Shown here piece by piece: positions 57,571-64,000 of a DNA stretch of 64,000 bases; position 1 is the first letter of the stretch, and each line of letters opens with the position of its first letter. The notes under the pieces were generated by a model. The model did not search any database. It had not been told where the DNA came from and was given only the letters and a program-made list of their open reading frames with translations. The DNA comes from Cocos nucifera (Eukaryota > Streptophyta > Magnoliopsida > Arecales > Arecaceae). A program made the translations under genes and the position numbers. The stretch covers positions 339,001 through 403,000 of the forward strand of contig QRFJ01002466.1 of the NCBI GenBank assembly GCA_006176705.1, in the 5' to 3' direction.

Positions 57571-57796
57571 TTTGCTCTTAATGTATCAACCCTGCAAGAC
57601 AACCAACCTGTCATTGTGCCAAGTTGAAAAGCTAAGATAAAGATGTAGAATTATCATTTATTGATCATTACAATAATAAGAAATATAAGGTGTGCAATCA
57701 AACTAAAAAAATTATAATATTAATTTCAAAATAAAGTAAATCAGTTGTTGGTCATTACAATATTTGTTACAAAAAAAAATATAGATCATATAACTA
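57571..57796. other. AT-rich spacer downstream of the PMD gene
   Basis: No feature recognised; it may contain the 3' UTR of the minus-strand PMD gene. Confidence 0.4.
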
Positions 57797-59650
57797 TCAG
57801 GAGGTGTATATGCTAAAATACCGTGACCTCCTACGCGTCTGTCTTTTGTAAACACGCATCACCTCTGACTGAATGTGGGAAGGCTCTGATGCAGCATCGA
57901 TCAGTGTAGAGGAAGATGCTTTCATGCTGGGCCCATCAATGTGTACGCGATCTCTAGATGGCTCTCCAGGCTCAGTCATCCTCTGTAATATGGATGCATC
58001 ATCTACGGGAAAGTCGAAGTCGGAGACGTCACGTAGTGAGGTACTCAGATCATCCGTTGATGGTGCAGGTGTAGTATCAAGTCATCTATCCTCCGATACA
58101 ACTCGCATAGTATCGACAAGGCCATCCATGATATTGATAAGCGCTCGGTTCTTGCACCCAATAGTGATCGGATGGAAGTTGCTCTTCGCTCGATGGTATA
58201 GTACCGTGATCCTCTAAAACTATGAGGTTTAAGATAAAAAATAAATATTATTAAGTATAAATATAAAGAACAATATAATAAAATGAGATGAAAAAATAAA
58301 ATAAAATCTAAAATATAATGTACTTAAGACAACGTCCATCATACTGTCAGAAGGATGGAACCTCATCTCTGGCTGCTCAATCATAACTAGCATGATGAAT
58401 CGTCTAGTGATGCTCCTATACCATACGAGATATGGATCATAATAATCCATCGATCTCAGGTGCATAGGTGGAGCAGCCATAACCAAATCCTCCCATTGCT
58501 CCCATGCCTCAATATGCTCTCGATGCTCATGGGCCTAATCATGTCGACGCCGCCTTCATCAATTGAGAGTGTGGAGCCTATCGCGAGTGTCGCATGGTGG
58601 GAGGATGTTCTGATGCATGCTGAACTATCGCATCATGCGCTCTGAATAATAGATCTCTATGATGTCGAAGTAGATGAGAGGTGCACGTGTCCTCCATACA
58701 TGTTGATCCGATCAACATACCTCAGGCAATGTAGCTAATATTTTGGATGTATAAGGCACCCATATCAAATGATCCTCATGCTGCTGGTCTAACTGATCCC
58801 TATAATATATAATTGTATGCAGCATAGAACTGCTAGCACTTGTCAGTCGAGTCCTCCACCTATCAAAAATAGTGATAATATTAATTTTAATAAAATATAT
58901 AATTATTTATGATAGAAAGATTAGTACTATTAATTACATTCCTGCATTCCAATGGATCAAATTGGTCATGCGGTATCCCATAAATGGATCCTGCATAGTA
59001 GCATCATGGACATCTAATGGCTCATGTCCTATAGCAGCATCTTTCGGCATCGACTGGTGAGCGCCTACATTGGCGAGCACCCTATTTGGCCATCCGACGT
59101 GCAAATGCTTTCATATCCAAAGTTGTAATAACACTAATGACCCAGCTATCTCATAGGCATCTTCCCTGGTGGCCCTACACAACTCACGATACAGGAAGGC
59201 TAAAATGGTGCTACCCCAACTCAATCACCCACATGCATGAAGATCACGTAGCAAAGGTAAGTACAATAGCTGCACGTGGGACTCGAACTTATCGATGAAT
59301 AAATGGCCATTGATAAGACATAAAATGAATGCTCGAGTATGCTGTCGCACAGTCTCATCATCTACATCGTTGGATAAATGTTGGAATATGTGCCGAAGCC
59401 ACTAAAGCCTCAAAAAAGATCCCGACAACATCATCTCTGATGGTATAATTCCGAACAACTCTTCGCAAAGATCTGGCCAGATGATGTGTGTAGTATCGAT
59501 GATGTGTGCCTACAATGTAGGAGCCCTGGGTCCTCTCTAGAATATACACAATTACTTTGGATCTAGAGATACAGCATCGTAGGATCCATTAGTCCCAGGT
59601 GCACATTAGAATCACAACCAACCATACCGTATCTATCGATTTCATTAATT
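57797..59650 (-). pseudogene. Plant mobile domain (PMD, aminotransferase-like) gene of a MULE
   Basis: Minus-strand blocks in order: VHLGLMDPTMLYL (about 59620), LSNDVDDETVRQHTRAF, LYLPLLRDLHACG, LSWGSTILAFLYRELCRATR and EDAYEIAGSLVLLQLW (59400-59100). Next come an exon ending GYRMTNLIHWNAGM, an intron (GTAATT...GATAG, about 58940-58862), RDQLDQQHEDHLIWVPYT, YFDIIEIYYSERMMR, DPYLVWYRSITRRFI (58430), a second intron (GTACAT...TCATAG, about 58321-58220) and a basic tail VYKRQTRRRSRYF ending at 57797. The WGS.xLAFLYRELCRA and FDIIE...WYRSITRRF text is diagnostic of PMD. PMD proteins in Arabidopsis (MAIN/MAIL family) act in silencing and genome stability, and the domain also occurs in MULE and gypsy elements. 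About eight stops, all of the CAG/CAA/CGA-to-stop or TGG-to-stop type, show decay. Confidence 0.85.
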
Positions 59651-59829
59651 TAACAGATTTATTAATCATCAGAAAATTTAAAGGATATGAGAAAAACATA
59701 ATAAAATAGATTCATTTTACTAACATCTTCAAACATTTATATGATATGATTACGTAACCAAATTAGTAAAAAAAAATACAACCTTTACATAAAGAAAGTC
59801 TACAAGTCACATGAAAAAAAGATAAATCA

Positions 59830-60860
59830 ATACCGTTAGGGGCATATGCGTCAATTGTGTTCTATCTGCTTGCACAATCCACAACGAACCATATTTTACC
59901 TCTCCATTACGTCCATATCATTTCAGATCCTCCTCGACTGTGGTTGCCCCTTGCCAAGTCATCTTGTGGATGGATTCGGTATGAGTCTAGATGCAGTCCA
60001 TGTAGGCCAATAATGAGGATTCTCTGGAGGATAGAAAGTAGGTGCATATGACTGCTCATAATAAAAAATAGTATAACAGTCATCAATAAATTATTTTCAA
60101 TCCAAATTCTCGCTAGCACAAATAGCAAACAAATAAGAGCATGGATAGTATAGTAACTACCACTTCCGACATGTGCATGTGCCCATCTCTAAGTCGACTA
60201 TTTGTATATAATCAATTTTATCGGAACTATAATGTCTGCATCTCAATCAAATCTCATACAAATCTGGTTGATTATGATACTTAATCACATCATGATCCCT
60301 AGACTTTAGCTGGCATCCATTTAACTTACATGTAATTTTATCAGTGAACATCCTACCATCCTCCATCCTCCGTGCTGTTATTGTACATCGCACATTAAAC
60401 TACTTCGATAAGCATTCAAAGGAAAGATGGACAAATACGGTAATTGGTAATGAGCGCGCCCCCTTCAACATCTTATTGAAGCTTTCAAAAAGATTAGTAT
60501 TTATTATTCCATACCTGCATCCATCCATGTCATGTGCTAGTGATCATTTACTCAGATCATCAAGTGGACTTCGTTGAAGGTACTAAAAGTAATTAAGCCA
60601 TGTTTTCTCAAGGTGCTGCATGCTATGATCGAACTTCCAAGACTGGTTTTGCTCTACAGTTTGATAAAAATAAGCCAAAAATGCTGCATCATAGAATCGA
60701 CCATTTAGATTTGCTTCTACATGTCTCAGACACAAAATATGGTGCTGTCCATCCAATAGATACATCCGAAATAATAGCTAATATTTTTTTATACCGATCC
60801 AAAACTATGCCAATCCTCATTCGATCACGTGCCACATAATAGCACAAACATCATAAAAAC
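59830..60860 (-). pseudogene. MULE (Mutator-like) transposase, C-terminal half
   Basis: From the right edge: a C2H-type MULE motif (HHILCLRHVEANLNGRF, about 60725), QSWKFDHSMQHLEKTW, DGCRYGIINTNLFESFNKML, KGARSLPITVFVHLSFECL (60440). A SWIM zinc finger follows (TCTCRKW...YPCSYLFAICA, about 60190-60120) with its His changed to Tyr, then PTFYPPENPHYWPTW. A CCHC knuckle (RCGLCKQIEHN, stop, RICP) is at about 59890-59840. This is the usual MULE order after the first catalytic aspartates, which are missing because a gypsy LTR begins at 60861. The PMD gene follows on the same strand about 200 bp away. Several stops are present. Confidence 0.88.
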
Positions 60861-61852
60861 TGTTGGTGCAGAATCTGGTCGTCGCCGAATCGAGCTGGAG
60901 TGGAGATGAATGAGGTCGCCATCGGAAAGACCTACAAAATAAAGTTCCATCTAGAGCTGGTGGGGGGTGGCTCTGATAGGACCCTCCGACGATCAAGTCA
61001 GCACTGACCAACAGAAATAGAGTGCTCTGGGATGAGTTCGATAGAGTTTAGAGAAGAAGAGGAGAGCCTAGAGCTTAGAGTTAGCGTATCTGGAGGATCC
61101 TTTTTATAGGCAGAGCTTGATTGATGGTGACGGCCATATTGTCCGACCGTGGGCCGCTCGGGATCGCATGAAGTTCGGTACGGAGAGAAAGGCATCATCA
61201 GGCGGATAATGATAATCATACTGATAGGTCACGGGCCGTATGGAGCTGATTATGAAGAGAGTGGTGTTGCCAGTAGTGGTGGCCATATCATCCGATTGTG
61301 GGCCACATGGGGCTTGTTACGGAGAGAATGGTATTGCCAGTAGTGGTAGTGGTGGTCATACCGTCGAGGTCTGACAGCCGTAGCTCAAGAAAGTAGGCAT
61401 TAGTTGATGGACTCGGGCATATACCAATTCCAAAGGAGTTCGAACTCCTGGGGGAGTTCGACCAAAGGAGAGGCTCGAAAGGAGTTCGACTCCCATGGAA
61501 GTTCGATCGGAGCTCGATCGTTAAGGAGTTCGATCGAAGGAGGAGCTTGAAAGGAGTTCGGCTCCTGAAGAAGTCTGACCAAAGGGAAAGCTTGAAGGAA
61601 GTTCAGTTGGAGGAGTTCGGCTAAGACCCGGTCATTGTGAATCGGAAAGAGCCCAACCGCTGGAGAGTTTGGTCGGTTGCAGGAGTTCGACTAAGGCCCG
61701 ACTATTGGAAGTTCGAAGGAGCTCGATCGCTGAGTTTGATCGACTGAAGGAGTTCGACTAAGATCCATCCACTGAAGCCCTTCCATGACTATCAGTTGCA
61801 TCAACCTGAGCATCAGATTGGACTTCGATGGAAGTAGGATTTATCCCCAACA
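60861..61852 (-). repeat. 3' LTR of the gypsy element, complete, 992 bp
   Basis: Termini TGTTGG (60861-60866) and CCAACA (61847-61852) are inverted. It is homologous to 1-760. Confidence 0.9.
61101..61108 (-). promoter_or_regulatory. TATA box of the gypsy LTR
   Basis: Minus strand TATAAAAA, in the same context as the box at 15-22. Start of transcription would fall some 30 bp to the left, and this 3' copy would read outwards into the MULE. Confidence 0.6.
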
Positions 61853-61870
61853 ATAGTTCCCCCTACTCCT
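61853..61870 (-). promoter_or_regulatory. Polypurine tract of the gypsy element
   Basis: The minus strand reads AGGAGTAGGGGGAACTAT directly before the LTR's TGTTGG. Confidence 0.85.
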
Positions 61871-61954
61871 GAGTTCGAAACTCGAAGGAAGGAAGTGCAA
61901 AAAAGGCAACTGCTGAAGTATTCTTCTAAGCTCCGTGCTGGTTTAGGTCGAAGC

Positions 61955-62500
61955 TCGAGGGGGGATCTCATCTCTAGCTAAAGTTGAAGTAGATCTTATC
62001 TCCTACGATCGAGGTTGGAGGTTGAGCTCCTTGGGGGCGATATTGTCTCCAGCAGTCGAGGTTGCCTCAGGGGGATCTTATCTTCTGCAGCCGTGGTTAA
62101 TACGGATGCTCGAAAGAGATCTGATCTCAGAGCGAGGTTGTCTCCAATCTTATCTCTGGCTGAGGTTGTCTCGATTGCTTGGGAGAGATCTGATCTCTGA
62201 TCGAGATTGTCGTGAGAGATTGGGAGAGATCTTATCTTTGATCAAGGTTATCTCGGACGCTCGGAAGAGATCTTATCTCTAGCTGAGGTTATCGCGGTCG
62301 CTCAGAAGGGATCTTATCTCTGGTTGAGGTTGGCTCGGATGCTTGGAAGAGATCTTATCTCTAGCCGAGGTTAACTCACATGCTCAGAGGAGATCTCATC
62401 TCTTGCAACCGAGGTTGGCCCGGACCCTCGGTGGAGATCTTATCTTTGATCGAGGTTGACTCGGGCGTTCGGAGGAGATCTCGTCTCTTGCAGTCTTCGA
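61955..62500. repeat. Degenerate tandem array, about 48-bp unit, in the gypsy 3' untranslated region
   Basis: At least ten units carry GAGATCTTATCTCT and GAGGTTGTCTCGG-like words. Units vary in length and sequence. Confidence 0.85.
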
Positions 62501-62509
62501 AGCTCGGAC

Positions 62510-63245
62510 TTGGACTTTGCTCATGTTAGGATGAGGTTCTCCTCCTACTCCTAACGGGCTATGGGGATACATACGGATCGTCATCCATACCTCTCCTCCC
62601 ATCTCATCTAAGATGAATGAGGCCTTCGACTTTGCTCGTATTAGGATGAGGTTCTCCTCCTGTTCCTAACGGGCTGTGGGGGAACATACGGACCGTCGTT
62701 CGTGCCTCTTCCTCCATCTCATCTAAGATGAACAAGGTCTTCGACTTTGCTCGCATTATGATGAGGTTCTCCTCCTCTTTCTAACGGGCTGTGGGGGCAC
62801 ATACAGACCGTCGTCCATGCCTCTCCCTCCATCTCATCTAAGGTGAATGAGGCCTTCGACTTTGCTCGCATTAGGACAAGATTCTCCTTCTATTCCTAAC
62901 GGACTATGGGGGCACATACGGACCATCGTCTTGTGCCTCTCATTCTATCTTGTCTAAGGTGAACGAGGCCTTCGACTTTGCTCACGTTAGGATGAGGTTC
63001 TCCTCCTATTCCTAACGAATTGTGGGGGCACATATGGACCATCGTCCGTGCCTCTCCCCCATCTCGTCTAAGGTGAATGAGGCCTTCGACTTTGCTCGTG
63101 TTATGACGAGGTTCTCCTCCTATTCCTAACTGGCTATGGGGGCACATAAGGACTGCTGTCTAGGCCTCTCCCTCCATCTCATCTAAGATGAATGAGGTCT
63201 TTGACTTTGCTCGCGTTAGGACGAGATCCTCCTCCTATTTCTAGC
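62510..63245. repeat. 115-bp tandem array, seven units, in the gypsy 3' untranslated region
   Basis: The word CTTCGACTTTGCTC recurs at 62624, 62739, 62854, 62970, 63084 and (with one change) 63199, preceded by a first partial unit at about 62510. Spacing is 114-116 bp. Each unit also carries TAACGGGCTGTGGGGGCACA. Confidence 0.95.
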
Positions 63246-63338
63246 GGGCCACTTTCGCTCATTTTTTTTTTCTATCATCCCATAATTCTTGCACCAGAAA
63301 ATAATAATGCTGAATGAAGGAGTTTTATTAAAGGAAGT
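63246..63338. other. Spacer between the pol stop and the repeat array
   Basis: Short AT-rich segment with no feature seen. Confidence 0.5.
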
Positions 63339-64000
63339 TTACTGGTAATACATCCTTAGGTTTTCTGAGTTCTAAGGTCGGAGAAGCACTATTCCTCCGA
63401 GCTCCTTCAGACGATAAGTTTCGGACCGGACGACCTCCACCACTTCATGTAGACCTTTCCAATTTGAGGCGAGCTTCCCTTAGCTCTGAGGCTGAGAGAC
63501 GGCGACTCGTCGAAGCACTAGGTCCCCTACTCTGAACGTCTTATCTCTAACTCTAGAGTTATAGTACTGGGCCACCTTCCGTCTGTAGGCTGCCATCCGG
63601 ATGTAGGCTTTCTTTCTTTTTTCTTCTAGCAGATCGAGGTTAACTCTGAGGTCTTGGGGGTTGAGCTGCTCATTGAAGCCCATGACTCATGCAAATGGGA
63701 GCTGATGTTCGATCGAGATAACTGCCTCCGTGCCGAAGGCCAAGGCAAAGGGTGTTTCCCCAGTCAGCATCCTTTGTGTAGTTCGGTATGCCCAGAGAAC
63801 ATGGTAGAGTTCGTTCACCCAGACCCCCTTTGCCCTGTCGAGCCTTGTCTTGATGCCTTACAGTAGGATCCGATTGGTTACCTCAGCCTCCCCATTGGCT
63901 TGCGGGTGAGCCACCGATGTGAAGCGGTGGAAGATGTTTAATCCTTCGTAGAACTCGACGAACCTCGTCCCAGCAAACTATCGCCCATTGTCGATTATAA
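63339..64000 (-). pseudogene. Ty3/gypsy integrase, 3' end of pol
   Basis: Minus-strand text from the right edge: IIDNGR, stop, FAGTRFVEFYEGLNIFHRF, SVAHPQANGEAEVTNRILL, stop, GIKTRLDRAKGVWVNELYHV, WAYRTTQRMLTGETPFALAF, GTEAVISIEHQLPFA, stop. Then come VMGFNEQLNPQDLRVNLDLL and MAAYRRKVAQYYNSRVRD with KTFRVGDLVLRR, then a final stop and KLASNWKGLHEVVEVV to NLRMYYQ and the natural stop at 63339. This is the integrase core end plus the C-terminal chromatin/DNA-binding module of Tat-lineage elements. The four internal stops are TAG, TAA, TGA and one after QS; at least the first three are CAG, CAA and CGA with C changed to T. Integrase would insert the cDNA; this copy is inactive. Confidence 0.92.

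Larger units (their letters stand above)
60861..64000 (-). mobile_element. Ty3/gypsy element (Tat/Retand-like), 3' part, inserted in the MULE transposase
   Basis: The minus strand, entering from the right edge, gives integrase (64000-63339), a 1.5-kb untranslated region with two tandem-repeat arrays, a polypurine tract (61870-61853) and the 3' LTR (61852-60861). The LTR starts TGTTGGGGATAA and ends GCACCAACA. The element continues beyond the window, so the 5' LTR and TSD cannot be checked; the left flank would be AAAAC. Long 3' untranslated tandem repeats between integrase and LTR are a known habit of Tat-lineage elements. Confidence 0.88.

Noticed and set aside
62015..63147. Repetitive frames such as GIGGEPHPNVSKVEGL
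   Set aside because: They are translations of the 48-bp and 115-bp arrays in the gypsy 3' untranslated region.
62510..63245. CRISPR-like regular spacing
   Set aside because: The whole 115-bp unit repeats with no unique spacers, and this is plant nuclear DNA.

Overview
This window is plant nuclear DNA and almost certainly comes from a large monocot genome. Palm-like (oil palm, date palm or coconut) is my best guess, from the Sirevirus, PMD-MULE and CACTA repertoire. It holds a single apparently intact host gene, a PLS-class pentatricopeptide-repeat gene at 1350-3626 on the minus strand. Nearly everything else is decayed transposable elements, many nested inside each other. I saw no rRNA, tRNA or CRISPR features. 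All element calls come from reading the sequence; no database search was possible.

Layout. 1-760 is a partial Ty3/gypsy LTR, followed by the PPR gene and an AT-rich spacer. 5166-37682 is an old plus-strand Sirevirus-type Ty1/copia element that acts as a host for later insertions. These are a complete minus-strand Sirevirus (7610-18104, TSD AGAAG), a Tourist-like MITE (18923-31195, TSD TTA) that itself contains a complete long-LTR copia (19033-30213, TSD CAGAT), and a solo LTR of the Sirevirus's own family (32231-33533, TSD GATAC). The end of this block is rearranged. About 1.8 kb of its RT/RNase H plus an LTR-like piece occurs twice as an inverted repeat (33852-35675 and 38515-40334). The second arm is cut by another minus-strand Sirevirus (40335-44705), which is in turn joined to a TNP2-type CACTA transposase remnant (44706-46636).

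46637-48404 is mostly anonymous spacer. 48405-53572 is a CACTA element with subterminal repeats, a 330-bp-arm foldback and a plus-strand accessory transposase-like gene, but no TNP2. 53606-56391 is a pair of back-to-back Tourist-like MITEs sharing one TAA target site. The first contains a 1.2-kb Helitron (54347-55582) that has captured the N-terminal exon of a BIG-type ARF-GEF gene. 57797-60860 is a MULE transposase followed on the same strand by a plant mobile domain (PMD) gene. It is interrupted at 60861 by a Ty3/gypsy element (Tat/Retand-like) whose LTR, polypurine tract, two tandem-repeat arrays and integrase end fill the rest of the window.

How it fits together. The PPR gene is the only locus likely to serve the cell; from family knowledge it would act in organelle RNA metabolism. 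The elements carry many in-frame stops explained by C-to-T (or G-to-A) change, as expected for methylated, silenced repeats. One Sirevirus has both catalytic aspartates of its reverse transcriptase changed to asparagine. The most notable items are the env-position ORF shared by two Sireviruses, the MULE-PMD pairing, the Helitron gene capture, the large inverted repeat and the datable nesting order.
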